NCBI GenBank assembly: GCA_963768775.1
Contig: CAVYIY010000005.1
Location: 1-64,000, forward strand
From: FEN-33 sp963768775
GTDB taxonomy: Archaea; Thermoplasmatota; Thermoplasmata; Methanomassiliicoccales; UBA472
Direction: 5' to 3'
DNA: 64,000 nucleotides
Below are positions 1 through 8,456 of the stretch, one piece after another (the stretch's first letter is position 1; every line of letters starts with the position of its first letter). A model generated the notes under the pieces. The model worked only from the letters and a program-made list of their open reading frames with translations, ran no database searches and was not told the DNA's origin. Both the position numbers and the translations under genes were made by a program.

Positions 1-901
1 AAAAAACGATTGCTGCTGCTGCCGGTCCAGGGGCACCCGAAAGCCGATACGGCGGGGGGTGGCGCCAGCCCAGGAAGGCGAGAAGCACGGCCCATAACAG
101 CCAGCCCTGCCAGAATATTACCCCGCAGACCACCAAAAGACCGAGCACCCCCAGGGAGATATAGCGGTGGTAATCGGGAAACAGGGCATAGGCCACGTGG
201 CCCCCGTCCAACTGCCCCACCGGGATCAGGTTGAGGGCCGTGACCAACAGGCCGATCCAGCCGGCAAAGGCCACCGGATGCAGCACGACATTTTGCTCCG
301 GCGTCAATGGCCCCAGGGCCAGCCAGCTCAAGAGCCTGAACAACAGGGGCTCTCCCAGGACTAGCCCCTCCCTCCTCCGCCCATGACGGTTACCGTGGAC
401 AATTTCAGCCCCGCCAGGATGACCGGGATGGCCACCAGGACGCCGGTTAACGGCCCGGCGCAGCCCACGTCCAGCAAGGCCCGCTTGTCCTTGAGGGGGG
501 AACGGATGCGGATGAAGGCCCCAAAGGTGCCGATGATGTGGGGAACCCAGCCCAAAAAAGGCAGGTACATGATGGGCGGGGCCGGGATAAAAAAGGGCAG
601 GGTCACGTCCAGCTGATGCCACCGGGATACCAAGTAATGGCCCATCTCGTGCGCCCCCAGGATCAGGAGCAGGGTGAACGAAAACGGGATGCCCTTATAG
701 AGCAGTTCCGGGGTGTCCAGGGGGTCGACCCCCTGCTGGAGGGCTCCGGCGATGACGGTAGTGACCACCGTGGCCAGGAGCAAACCCAGGTGCAGCAGGC
801 GGCGGGGCGGCTTGGGGGCCGGCCGCGGCGGCATGAAACTCGGCCCCCCGCCAGGACTCCGGGGTCATCTCCGGCGGCAACGGTCGCTCCTCCGGGTTCA
901 C
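1..901 (-). CDS. Site-2 protease (M50) family zinc metalloprotease, partial, frameshifted
   Basis: Intramembrane metalloprotease cut by the window edge. The GTG at 901 overlaps the TGA of the upstream pseudouridine synthase gene (GTGA), which supports this start. The zinc motif HEMGH (about 637-651) and hydrophobic segments are in one frame. The second zinc/aspartate motif LDGGH (about 197-211) is in another, so the frame breaks in a G-rich run near 365-380. A further break near 838 separates the N-terminal 22 residues; alternatively translation starts at the ATG at 834. Both halves match the family fold when joined. Organisation with rluB and trpS on the same strand is bacterial, unlike the rest of the window. 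The frameshifts are more likely sequence errors than decay because each half is intact. Confidence 0.75.
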
Positions 902-1623
902 TTCAGGTCCACCGCACCCTTCAAGACCGCCATCTCCTTGCCGGTGACCTCCCGGAAGGCCCCCCGGAGCAATCCCTCCAACCTGAGCGGGCCGAAGGCG
1001 ATGCGCTTTAATTTTACCACCGGGTGCCCCACCTGGTCCATCAGCCGTTTGATCAGATGGTACCGCCCCTCATGCACGGTGATTTCCAACACGGTTTTTC
1101 CCGGTTCCCGTTTGTTCACCTCCACTTCGGGGTAAACGAACCGGCCTTCCAGGTCCACGCCGGCGGCCAGTTCCCGCACCTTCTCTTTGCTCATCTCTCC
1201 GGCCACCGTCACCCGGTAGGTGCGGGGCACCAGGTAGCTGGGATGGGTCAGGCGATAGGCCAGTTCACCGTCGTTGGTGAGCAGCAACAGGCCCGTGGCA
1301 TCGTAATCCAGGCGCCCCACGGGATAGAGCCGGCCCGCATTCTTGCCCAACAACTCCGTGACCACCCGCCGCCCCTCGGGGTCGCGGGTGGTGCAGACAT
1401 ACCCATAGGGCTTGTGGAGCATGACGGTCCGGAGCGCCGCCGTCACCTTGATGGTGCTCCCATCCACCTGGACCACGTCCCGGTCAGAGTCGACCTTGAC
1501 CCCCATGGCCGTAACCACTTGGCCGTTGACGGCCACCCGGCCGGCCTTAATAACCTCCTCGGCGGTGCGCCGGGAGGCCACCCCGGCCCGGGACAGAAAT
1601 TTTTGTAAGCGCTCGGTGGTCAT
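898..1623 (-). CDS. rluB: 23S rRNA pseudouridine synthase, RluB/RsuA family
   Basis: Isomerises a specific uridine in large-subunit rRNA (U2605 by analogy with E. coli RluB). The first ~60 residues form an S4 RNA-binding domain (RLQKFLSRAGVASRR). The catalytic domain follows, with the family motif GRLDYDATGLLLLTNDG containing the catalytic Asp, then a C-terminal PVVKLKRIAFGPLRLEGL segment typical of RsuA/RluB. The ATG at 1623 is preferred over an upstream in-frame start at 1722, because S4 domains of this family begin close to it. The length, 241 aa, is normal. Its stop overlaps the GTG of the M50 protease gene, so the two are probably cotranscribed. RluB could not be told from RluE/RluF/RsuA with certainty. 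The protein is bacterial in type. Confidence 0.85.
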   Translation of the reverse strand: MTTERLQKFLSRAGVASRRTAEEVIKAGRVAVNGQVVTAMGVKVDSDRDVVQVDGSTIKVTAALRTVMLHKPYGYVCTTRDPEGRRVVTELLGKNAGRLYPVGRLDYDATGLLLLTNDGELAYRLTHPSYLVPRTYRVTVAGEMSKEKVRELAAGVDLEGRFVYPEVEVNKREPGKTVLEITVHEGRYHLIKRLMDQVGHPVVKLKRIAFGPLRLEGLLRGAFREVTGKEMAVLKGAVDLK

Positions 1624-1646
1624 AGGGGTTTTCAGATTTGAATCCT

Positions 1647-1783
1647 GGTTCCAAGCTCCTGCTCGGGAACCGTCGTGTCGCAAGCCCCGCGCCAAAACCC
1701 CGTAATTACAGCGGGTTGACACAACAGAGCCAAGCGGAGCTTGGGGTAAATCTGCATTCCCAAGCAGGAGCTTGGGAACGAGA
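1647..1783. repeat. Pair of REP-like palindromic units between trpS and rluB
   Basis: Two related copies of a short palindrome lie about 110 bp apart. The unit at 1757-1778 is a perfect inverted repeat (TTCCCAAGC, 4-base loop, GCTTGGGAA). The copy at 1647-1670 is inverted and slightly diverged (ending GCTCGGGAAC). Elements built on this AAGCTCCTGCTTGGGAAC core occur as dispersed repetitive extragenic palindromes in bacterial genomes. Nothing like it appears elsewhere in the window. Confidence 0.7.
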
Positions 1784-1805
1784 CAGAATGCATCCTGTGG
1801 CGCAG

Positions 1806-2859
1806 CTAAGGCGCTAACTGAAATTTCCGGTTAAAACCCACCGCCTCGCGCACTTCGGCCATGGTCCGGCGGGCCTGTTCCCGGGCCCGGTCATTGCCCT
1901 GGTGCATGATGTCCAGGACCTCGCCGGGGTGGGCTTCGTAGTAACGGCGCCGTTCCTGAATGGGGGCCATATTTTCCAGCAAAGCCTCAGCCAGCATCTT
2001 TTTGCAATCCACGCAGCCGAGTTTGGCGGCCCGGCATTCCGTGGTGATTTCCTCCAGCCGTTCCTTGGGCAGGTTGAGGCGGTGGAAGGGAAAGGCCAGG
2101 CAGCGGTCCGGTTCCCCGGGATCTTTCCTGAAGGGGCGCTGGGTGTCGGTGGTCATCTGGCGCACCTGTTTGGCCATCACCTCCGGCGGGTCGCTCAGGT
2201 AGATGCAGTTGCCGTAGCTCTTGCTCATCTTGCGGCCGTCGGTGCCCGTGAGTTTGGGAATCTCGGTTAAGAGGGCCTCCGGTTCCGGGAAAGTTGGCCG
2301 GTACAGGTGGTTGAAGCGCCGGGCGATCTCGCGGGTCAGCTCCAGGTGCGGCACCTGGTCCTGCCCCACGGGCACCCCATCGGCCTTGTACATGAGGATG
2401 TCCGCGGCCATGAGCACCGGGTAGCCCAGGAAGCCGTAGGTGGCCAGGTCCTTGTGGCCAGCTCCTGCGATCTGGTCCTTGTAGGTGGGGTTGCGCTCCA
2501 GCCAGCGCACCGGGGTGAACATGCCGAAGAGCAGGTGCAGCTCGGCGTGCTCCGGGACTGGCCGACTGCTCGAAGATGATGCACTTTTCGGGATCCAGGC
2601 CCACGCTGAGCCAGTCGGTCACCAGTCCGGGCACGAAGCCGCTGATGGCCCCGGGGGTCTCGTATTCCGTGGTCAGGGCGTGCCAGTCGGCCACGAAGAA
2701 GAAGCACTGGTGCTCTTCCTGGAGGCGCATCCAGTTGTCCAGCACGCCGAAATAGTGCCCCAGGTGCAGCGGGCCGGTGGGGCGCATGCCGCTGACGATG
2801 CGTTTCTTTTGGAAGTCAGGGGTCTTTCGCCTGGGATCGAGTATATCTTCAAATGCCAT
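1806..2859 (-). CDS. trpS: Tryptophanyl-tRNA synthetase, bacterial type, one frameshift
   Basis: Charges tRNA-Trp. The class I signature PTGPLHLGH lies at about residues 27-35 and KMSKSYGN in the second half. The N-terminal frame runs from the ATG at 2859 and includes IVSGMRPTG. The C-terminal frame carries GMFTPVRWLERNPTYKDQ and the KMSKS loop. They join when one base is removed near 2561, restoring an expected VPEHAELH segment. About 350 aa in total, normal for bacterial TrpS and shorter than archaeal or eukaryotic TrpRS. The compact form argues that this end of the contig is bacterial. The frameshift is probably a sequence error. Confidence 0.87.
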
Positions 2860-3023
2860 GTTGCTTCCTGTTCCGAATAGTTTTTATCATTGGTGGCACA
2901 GGCTTTCCAGCCGGTGCGGACACCGATTATTAGGCTTATGCAGCTATTTTAACCCAAGTCCCGATATTTTGGCCGAAAACTTACTGTCAGCGGCTCTTGG
3001 AAAACTCCTTATTGACAACTATT

Positions 3024-3093
3024 GTCATTCTGAGCGAAGCGAAGAATCTCGTATTTTCGAAATGTTGAGATCCTTCACTTCGTTCAGGATGAC
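3024..3093. repeat. Imperfect inverted repeat, 27-nt arms, bacterial dispersed-repeat type
   Basis: The left arm 3024-3050 begins GTCATTCTGAGCGAAGCG and the right arm 3067-3093 ends CGTTCAGGATGAC. The two arms are imperfect reverse complements around a 16-nt spacer. This GTCATTCTGARCGAAG sequence is a recurring dispersed hairpin in several bacterial phyla. It lies upstream of trpS and is the rightmost clearly bacterial signature. The rest of 2860-3214 shows no gene. Confidence 0.7.
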
Positions 3094-3214
3094 AGAAAAA
3101 CCAATTTTGCAAGAGGCTCATCAGGCAACTTCCTTTGGCAAGTGCATCCGCCAACCTTCCCCGGAGCATAAATAGCTGCGTAAAAAATTTTCGCCCGGGG
3201 GCCTGAAACCCGCG

Positions 3215-3530
3215 TCACTCTTCCAGTGAGGCTAAATAAGAGCTGAGTAAGCTGATCTCCCGGGACGGCTCAAGTTCGTCCCCCGACTTGAGATCGTGGA
3301 GCGCTACCCGGACCGGCTCATCCAAGGCCGTGGAAAGCTCTCGCCGCTTGCATCCGTGATGGCGATATAGGCGCGCTTGCCGCTTGTGTTTGATCCATTT
3401 CGTATACGACCCTTTCCCGCCGCAACTGGCCGAAAAATTGAAGCCGTGCTGGGCGATCACCCTGCTGATGTAGCAATACGGTACCGGTCAGCATTAACAA
3501 AACATAGCTATCGCCACGTATTGCTGGCAA
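3215..3530 (-). pseudogene. Degenerate coding remnant, not assigned
   Basis: Overlapping minus-strand frames each look protein-like only over short stretches. The tail ends in a hydrophilic segment containing HDLKSGDELEPS. A neighbouring frame supplies a segment reading AYIAITDASGESF that could precede it if frameshifts are allowed. No family could be recognised; a resemblance of one frame to HicA toxins was considered but is weak. The remnant lies in the zone where the bacterial-looking left end meets the archaeal sequence. Confidence 0.3.
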
Positions 3531-3609
3531 TCTTTGTCTACGATATCCGGGGCAAGTTCAATGCAACCGATATTTGCCATTCGAAGAAGGGCGGCGTCAC
3601 CACGTTCTG

Positions 3610-4410
3610 CTGCCTCCCATGATTGACCGTATGCTCCACCGATGGACTGTAGAGTTGGATTTCACCGAACTGCGCCACTGCTGTAGTGCCGGCGAACTGC
3701 TTATCTGGAAGGTATTAGGCCTGGAAGGATACGCGACCGGGTGATCATCTACGAAGGTTACGGCCAGACCGAGACCGTTCTGCATCGGAACGTTCCCCGG
3801 CATGCAGCCGAAAGTTCGGGTCCATGGCAGCCTTCACCCTGGGCCGGTGATCGAGCTCCATGATGACCACGGGAAACCGTTGGTCTCCACGAGGAAGGCC
3901 GTATTCCGTGATTGACGTGAAACCGCGCCCGTTCGGGATGTTCCTGCAGGCCCCCAACAACGAGGAAGAGAACCGGAGCTTCGTTCCTGTGGGCGACTGG
4001 TATTACACCGGCGACAAAGCCTACAAGGATGAGGATGGCTATCTCTGGTTCATCGGCCGTGACATGCAGGTCATCAAGGCGTCCGGCGACCGCATTGGCC
4101 TGTTGAAAGTCGAGAGCGCCCCTATCGAACACCCGGCGGTGCAGGAGCAGCGGTCGTTGGTTCACCGGACGATATCCGGGGCCGATCGTCAAGGCGTTCA
4201 TCATCTTGAAACCCGATTTCAAAACTCTGGAAACGCTCGTGCGCGAATATCGAGACTCACGTGAAGAACGTGGAAACCGCGCCTGCGCAAGCATCCGGGT
4301 CATCGAGTTGCTCGAGGAGTCGCTGCCGAAGACCATCTCCGGCAGAATCGGAGGAAAGAGCCCTCCGCGACCGTGAGATGAAAAAGATTCCAGCAAGCGA
4401 GAACGACGCC
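3610..4410 (+). pseudogene. AMP-forming acyl-CoA synthetase, C-terminal remnant
   Basis: Pieces of the C-terminal half of an acyl-adenylate-forming enzyme lie in all three plus frames in the correct order. First comes a YEGYGQTET segment (the YGxTE adenylate motif) near 3750. Next is the hinge-type sequence GDWYYTGDKAYKDEDGYLWF near 3990-4045, followed by GRDMQVIKASGDRI and a late LPKTISGRI with ALRDREMKK near 4330-4390. These correspond to motifs A5 to A10 of the family, and the catalytic Lys region is still readable. At least four frame changes and a missing N-terminal half make it non-functional. It resembles medium-chain acyl-CoA synthetases more than Acs. Confidence 0.75.
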
Positions 4411-4481
4411 TGGCAGGAAGGCGTGACCCCTTGTCATTTTCACCCTACCTTTATTAAATCCGGCAGGTACTCTATACAGGC

Positions 4482-4567
4482 GCGAGGGTAGCCAAGCCAG
4501 GTCAACGGCGCCAGGTTCAGGGCCTGGTCTCGCAGGAGTTCTTGGGTTCGAATCCCGATCCCTCGCA
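4482..4567 (+). tRNA. tRNA-Leu (anticodon CAG)
   Basis: The 86-nt type II tRNA has acceptor stem GCGAGGG/CCCTCGC with discriminator A. The anticodon stem-loop is CCAGG-TTCAGGG-CCTGG, giving CAG. It has a long variable arm and a GGTTCGAATCC T-arm. No CCA is encoded, as is common in archaea. An AT-rich TTTATTAAAT at 4451-4460, about 22-31 nt upstream, is a plausible TATA box. It is intact although both neighbours are pseudogenes. Confidence 0.93.
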
Positions 4568-4689
4568 CTTTTTCTTATTCCGTTTTTCTCTGCATATTGT
4601 TTTTTCAGCCGCGTGCATTCTTTCGAACAGGAACTCAACCCGGGGCGTGGTCCGTGGGTTTTGTTAGAGTCGCCTGACTGTTTGGTGAC

Positions 4690-5435
4690 GAGGATGTGTT
4701 GTTCGAGGTATGTTGAGTAGAAGCATTGCAACAATCGGGTGGAAATCTTCATCATCGGCGGGTTTTATTGCATCCAGGTAATCTTTTCGTTGGGCAGGCC
4801 CGGGTACATCGTTGGATAACTGTCCGCCCCGAGAACGGGTTCCAGGAGGGCCTCGGCCGACCTGCTATTTCCGTTCTACGAACGGGTGGAATCAATCAAA
4901 GCGGGTATGCAGCAGGACCGCAAGCTCGAACGGGTGCAATCTTCTTCCGCATTGGCCCGGTACCACGAAGATCTATGTCCTTCATCATGTCCGGTACGAG
5001 AATTGCCGGCGGGGGTTCAAGATCCTACCTTCTCGATATTGACCTGGATTTGCCGTGTACCGCCGTGTCTCGCATCAGATTCTCCATGAGAATCGCATGC
5101 ACTTCCGGTACTAATTTCTCCGATACATCGCCATCATACGTCTTCAAGGATCTTGGTTTTCAATTCAGGATTCCGTAGACTTCAGAGACTTTCTTGCCCG
5201 CGGGGGAAATGTCGTGCTCAAGCTCGGGCCTCCCGTGGTGAAGATCGTGTTTCCCTCGATTGCGGTGGTTCCCTGGACATAGCGAACGAATACAGACTCT
5301 ACGTAATCGCGTGTCTCTATCGGTAAAGGTCCGCAAATTCGTCGTGATAATACCGGATTGATTCGAGCGTGGGAGATCCCGTTCATCAAGGAGCGATGCC
5401 TGGAAGTGAGTGGTCGGGTATCCAGAAGATTCCAT
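4690..5435 (-). pseudogene. Fic/DOC-family protein, multiply frameshifted
   Basis: Read from 5435 downwards, three minus frames together spell a Fic protein. An N-terminal YVQGTTAIEGNTI segment (the IEGN motif near 5250-5290) is followed in another frame by EHDISPAGKKVSEVYGILN. Then come a VHAILMENLMRD helix, a HPFELAVLLHTRF segment, a ruined catalytic loop FHPFVERK*QVGR (normally HPFxxGNGRxGR) near 4870, and a QRKDYLDAI C-terminal helix near 4780. Fic enzymes transfer AMP or similar groups to protein hydroxyls. The catalytic Gly-Asn of the motif is lost and there are stops in the active-site helix, so this copy is dead. Confidence 0.75.
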
Positions 5436-5883
5436 TAACTGGATGATTGCTAGTTTGCTGGGATTTTTTGAAACTTATTTAATGTGATTTTTATCGATTC
5501 TGCCCGCGTATAGAGCAACGGCTATTGATTTCGAGTTAACTTTAAGGCTCTCTCGAAATAGAGGTAATTATTGCCTTTAATCCTTCCGAGACCGGAGTTT
5601 AATCATGATATAAGACTGATTATGTGTATTAGCGGATGATGGTAAAAAGGTAATTATCAAGTCAACATTCCATTCGAAATTGATTGCCCTGGAGAGTAGC
5701 GAATAATCCGGTGCACGTCGTCCTGCACCCATCGTCATCGCGTTTCTCTCAACGGACAATTTCCCGATATCGATCGGATTGATATCGACCGCTACCATAG
5801 GGGATGGAAACGCCGGGCTCCTCCATAGGGTTCAGGTATTTTTCTGGTAGGACTGGAATTGATGCCCTGGTATTTGAAAACTT
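5436..5883. other. Intergenic stretch with one unassigned minus ORF
   Basis: AT-rich sequence with one minus-strand open frame at 5577-5798 (73 codons), beginning MVAVDINPIDIGKLSVER. The first ~50 residues look protein-like and the end trails into low-quality sequence, so it may be the N-terminal or internal remnant of an unidentified enzyme. No other gene, RNA or repeat was seen. Confidence 0.3.
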
Positions 5884-6213
5884 TTAAGGGAGGTCTGGAT
5901 GATTATCAGGGATCCCAATGGTCTTCAGCGGTATCGCCAGGATAGTAAGTATCGATGAAACCCCGGCCACCAGGAAGATCGTCCTCCTCTTCGGCGACCA
6001 GATGCAGATCACTGCAGGGATGAGATACAGAATGCTGATGATGTAGCCGATCCTGGAGCTAATGTCGAAGAGTAATATCGAAAGGCACAGTATGCCGCAG
6101 ATGAATAGGACCCCTCCTTCGCTCGGCTTGTAGGATATCTTGACGATTCGGGTGATGATCGCCTGATCGGCTTCGTCGCTGTTCGGAACCTTCTGCCCAG
6201 ATGCCATGGTCAT
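5884..6213 (-). pseudogene. Membrane N-terminus of a sensor-type protein, truncated
   Basis: A 109-residue frame with a polar start (residues 1-33) and three hydrophobic segments (about 34-50, 54-72 and 78-97). A basic WSPKRR turn separates the last two. This arrangement is seen at the N-terminus of archaeal PAS-domain sensor kinases, where it precedes a cytoplasmic PAS region. Here translation stops immediately after the third segment and no kinase sequence follows, so it is probably a 5' fragment. The assignment rests on general architecture and is an inference. Confidence 0.4.
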
Positions 6214-6240
6214 TCGCCCAGCTTATGCTGACTCGGGTCT

Positions 6241-6740
6241 ATGCGGAGTCAATGTCCTCGCATTATTGGCGCTGCACCAAGTTTAAGATTTGCTCTGAAC
6301 ACTATCCTTGTTGCAGTCATCCCTATCTTTCGTGCGGTCGCATTCTCGGTCATTGCTCCATCACCGCGTTCCCTGGGCCTGCAAGGTTCCATTCTGGCCT
6401 TTGCCCTCTTCTACCTGCTGCTGTACTTCATGATCGGGACAGCCGGTTCGTCGCATGCTGCCCTCTACAACGATCAGATACCGCCAAGCAGAGGGCGACA
6501 ATGATGTCATTCGAATCGCTAATTGCCCAGGGGAGTGGCCTCATAGGGTCACTTCTCAGTGGCTTCGTGGCCGACGTATGGTCCATCCCCACCGCCTGGA
6601 TGCTGGTAGGGATTATCCTCGCCACTTCCTCACTAGCCTATCTCTACCTTAGCTTCAACTCCAAGCGTTTGAACCTCCTCACCTGCCCTAGTCCAGGGAA
6701 GGTTTCGGGCAGCGATGAGGAATCCCCTAATCTGCGAGAC
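6241..6740 (+). pseudogene. Major facilitator superfamily transporter, C-terminal remnant
   Basis: Two plus frames join into the C-terminal half of an MFS permease. The first (from 6241) has hydrophobic helices ending in a TAGSSHAALYNDQIPPS segment. The second (from about 6500) continues RATMMSFESLIAQGSGLIGS and two further helices up to AYLYLSFNSKRL. A run of extra bases near 6495-6505 breaks the frame, and there is no N-terminal half. The substrate cannot be told. From about 6740 to 6850 there is no recognisable coding sequence. Confidence 0.6.
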
Positions 6741-6849
6741 ATATTGGCTATATGCGTCGGATGTGACCGAGCAAGAGACGACGATCCGGCCGAGGGAGAA
6801 GATCATGATATTCCGCCTCAGGCTATCAAGTTGAGAATTCACGCCGCCA

Positions 6850-7451
6850 GCTCGCATTCATAGTCGTCGCACCTAGCACCATTGATGCATCGCTGGTGCT
6901 ACTCAAATCTTCTCGGCGACCGGGTATGACCAAAATAACAATGCCATCGCTGGGCTGACGTTCACTTGGACTACGAACGTTGGCTCAATGAATGGATCGA
7001 CGTTGACGGCGCAGACAGCTGTCGGCTCAGGATTCGTGCGAGCCACGTCAGGAGTGGTGTTCGGCGATGCCTTAGTCTCGATCATACCTGCGGCGCTAGA
7101 CCACATCAACGTCTCACCGACTCAACTGACTGCCATAGCTGGTTCTCAAACACCGTTCTCCGCTTCGGGTATGGACGCTTATAATAACACGATTTCCGGG
7201 ACACGATTTCCGGGCTGGTGTTCACCTGGACGACGAACGTCGGGAAGATGACAGGACAGACGTTCATGACCCAGAACGCGTCTGGAGTCACGGGATACGT
7301 CAAGGTAACATCCGGCCTAGTCTCAGGCTATGCATCAGCCACTATAATGTCGTCGCCGATCGGACTCTCAACACATATCCTGATAGGCGCGATTGCAGTG
7401 GTGTTGGTAGCAGGGTTGCTTTTGGCGCGCAAGTACTGGCGCAAGAAGTGA
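6850..7451 (+). pseudogene. Surface protein with tandem Ig-like repeats and C-terminal anchor, broken
   Basis: Two copies of a ~100-residue Ig-like module can be read. Each carries an FSA(T/S)G(Y/M)DxxNN(A/T)I(A/S)G strand pair followed by L(T/V)FTWTTNVG, at 6910-6990 and 7160-7250. The end is a hydrophobic anchor (about 7380-7430) with a basic tail RKYWRKK, as in archaeal membrane-anchored cell-surface proteins. The frame is broken by a 14-bp tandem duplication at 7187-7214 and by upstream stops. The N-terminal part is missing. Confidence 0.65.
7187..7214. repeat. 14-bp tandem duplication that breaks the Ig-like gene
   Basis: ACACGATTTCCGGG occurs twice in direct succession (7187-7200 and 7201-7214). 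Removing one copy restores a continuous frame from NNTISG into LVFTWTTNVG, so the duplication is the mutation that disrupted the gene, or an assembly slip. Confidence 0.85.
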
Positions 7452-7639
7452 ATGGAACGTATAAACCTTTTACATTTTATTTTTCTGCTATGATTGCGAC
7501 TCGACGTCATTACCTCATGCGCATCCATCTGACAAATCCAAGGTATCATATCTCAATCTCAATTGAACGCAATCCATTTTCGCATCATAATCAGGTTCGT
7601 CTCTTAATACCTGAAGATGCCGAGAGTGCAGCCAGCAAT

Positions 7640-7717
7640 CCTAAAATATCACATGCTGGACACGATCTAGATGATAAAACATTTTCAATTTCGTTGGAAG
7701 ATATTAATACTGGATGA
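7640..7717 (+). pseudogene. Integrase C-terminal tail remnant beside att copy
   Basis: The end of this frame (DKTFSISLEDINTG then TGA) parallels the end of the integrase remnant at 24.5 kb (RKTFLIPGENISAG then TGA). In both, GATGAGATGA(A/G) then follows, leading into the tRNA-3'-end sequence. The nucleotide similarity starts around 7670. No catalytic residues remain. Confidence 0.5.
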
Positions 7718-7723
7718 GATGAA

Positions 7724-7832
7724 TGGTGGGTCTCCCCGAACACAACGAATGGACCGAGCTAGCATTACGATTTCTCACTCGGAATTAAGGATGGAATTCA
7801 GCCGATTCCTAGATGACCGAAACACCTTGCTA
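7724..7832. repeat. 109-bp direct repeat, copy A (attachment-site-like)
   Basis: Identical base for base to 11596-11704. It begins TGGTGGGTCTCCCCGAA, which is the 3' end of tRNA-Pro(TGG) (24527-24540 on the plus strand) with one mismatch. A T-run and TCAAGA follow both copies, so similarity extends to about 7848. It is interpreted as an attachment-site copy left by an integrative element. Confidence 0.8.
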
Positions 7833-7877
7833 ACCTTTTTTCAAGAGATCCTGGTGAAAACTTGACCATGGCAGAGT

Positions 7878-7965
7878 GATTAGAATAAATTGATTATCGA
7901 GGTTCAAATCGATGCTCTCGCACCATTAGTTCAGGGGTATAGGACAGATTCGAAAAACCGGACTA
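7878..7965. repeat. Second repeat block, copy A (partner at 17461-17542)
   Basis: The sequence sharing TTATCGAGGTTCAAAT, then CTC-CGC-CCA-like blocks and GGGGTATAG, with ATTCGAA and ACCGGACT, recurs at 17461-17542 with moderate divergence. Both copies lie just right of an att-like repeat, so they probably belong to one ~240-bp element end. The remaining sequence to 8063 has no gene. Confidence 0.6.
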
Positions 7966-8063
7966 TCCTATGCCCTCATCCACCAATGGCTCAAATCCGG
8001 TCCGTCGCACTAATCGTTATTGGCATCGGACAGCTTATTAAAAACTGGACTATGCTAATGACC

Positions 8064-8246
8064 TTACTCACTTTTCTTCGGTGACTTCCAAAGTAGCCCA
8101 ACAACGAGTAACACCATACCTACGGCAAGCAGTCCAAGAAATGGCGCCTCGAAGCCCCTGACGACGATCAGGACCCCGCTCAAGGCCGATAGGATGCACC
8201 CCATTGCTATGAGCCTGATTTTCATTGTTTGTCTCAATGTTTGCAT
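8064..8246 (-). CDS. Small two-helix membrane protein
   Basis: A 60-residue protein with two hydrophobic helices (about residues 10-29 and 33-53), a short GFEAP turn and a basic tail KSPKKSE. AAGGA lies just upstream of the ATG at 8246, but that ATG sits inside a 14-bp motif also found before the next gene. The ATG at 8225 (MKIRLIAMG) is therefore an equally good start and gives 53 residues. It is the last gene of a minus-strand run behind an ABC-2 exporter and a 33-residue membrane peptide. The function is unknown; an accessory subunit or exported peptide are possibilities. Confidence 0.55.
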   Translation of the reverse strand: MQTLRQTMKIRLIAMGCILSALSGVLIVVRGFEAPFLGLLAVGMVLLVVGLLWKSPKKSE

Positions 8247-8442
8247 ATTTTTCCTTGTTTGTCTCGTTATTAATATGAACTATAAAAAGGGTTTATTTGG
8301 TGCGGTTACGCCAGTAGCGTTTGAATGACCACACGACTACTATTACTATCGCTGTCAAGACGACAACGAGAATAATCTGATTCTCAGTAATCATGTTCAG
8401 ACCTCAGGTTACTCTCAATTTACATTATTGTTTGCATATTTT
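8238..8442 (-). promoter_or_regulatory. Duplicated 14-bp element before two small membrane genes
   Basis: TGTTTGCATATTTT (plus strand) occurs at 8238-8251 and 8429-8442. On the minus strand each copy precedes one of the two small membrane protein genes. The AT-rich core AAAATATGC could act as a TATA-like promoter or an operator. This is inference from position and identity. Confidence 0.4.
8293..8394 (-). CDS. 33-residue single-helix membrane peptide
   Basis: The ATG at 8394 opens a 33-codon frame: polar MITENQ, a continuous hydrophobic helix of about 17 residues (IILVVVLTAIVIVVVW), then a basic tail KRYWRNRTK and TAA. This is the positive-inside pattern of a single-pass peptide with its C-terminus in the cytoplasm. 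GGTCTGAAC precedes the start, with no strong Shine-Dalgarno. It lies 62 bp downstream of the ABC permease and is probably cotranscribed. The tail resembles the anchor tail of the Ig-like surface protein at 7.4 kb (RKYWRKK), so it could be a relic of a surface-protein C-terminus. Confidence 0.5.
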   Translation of the reverse strand: MITENQIILVVVLTAIVIVVVWSFKRYWRNRTK

Positions 8443-8456
8443 ACAATCCCAAACCA

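Noticed and set aside
3215..3460. HicA-type toxin in the minus frame
   Set aside because: Only a loose glycine-basic pattern; no conserved His or dsRBD-like core, and other frames compete.
7934..7975. Hairpin GGGGTATAGGA / TCCTATGCCC as an RNA gene
   Set aside because: The pairing is not preserved in the partner copy at 17.5 kb, so it is probably incidental.
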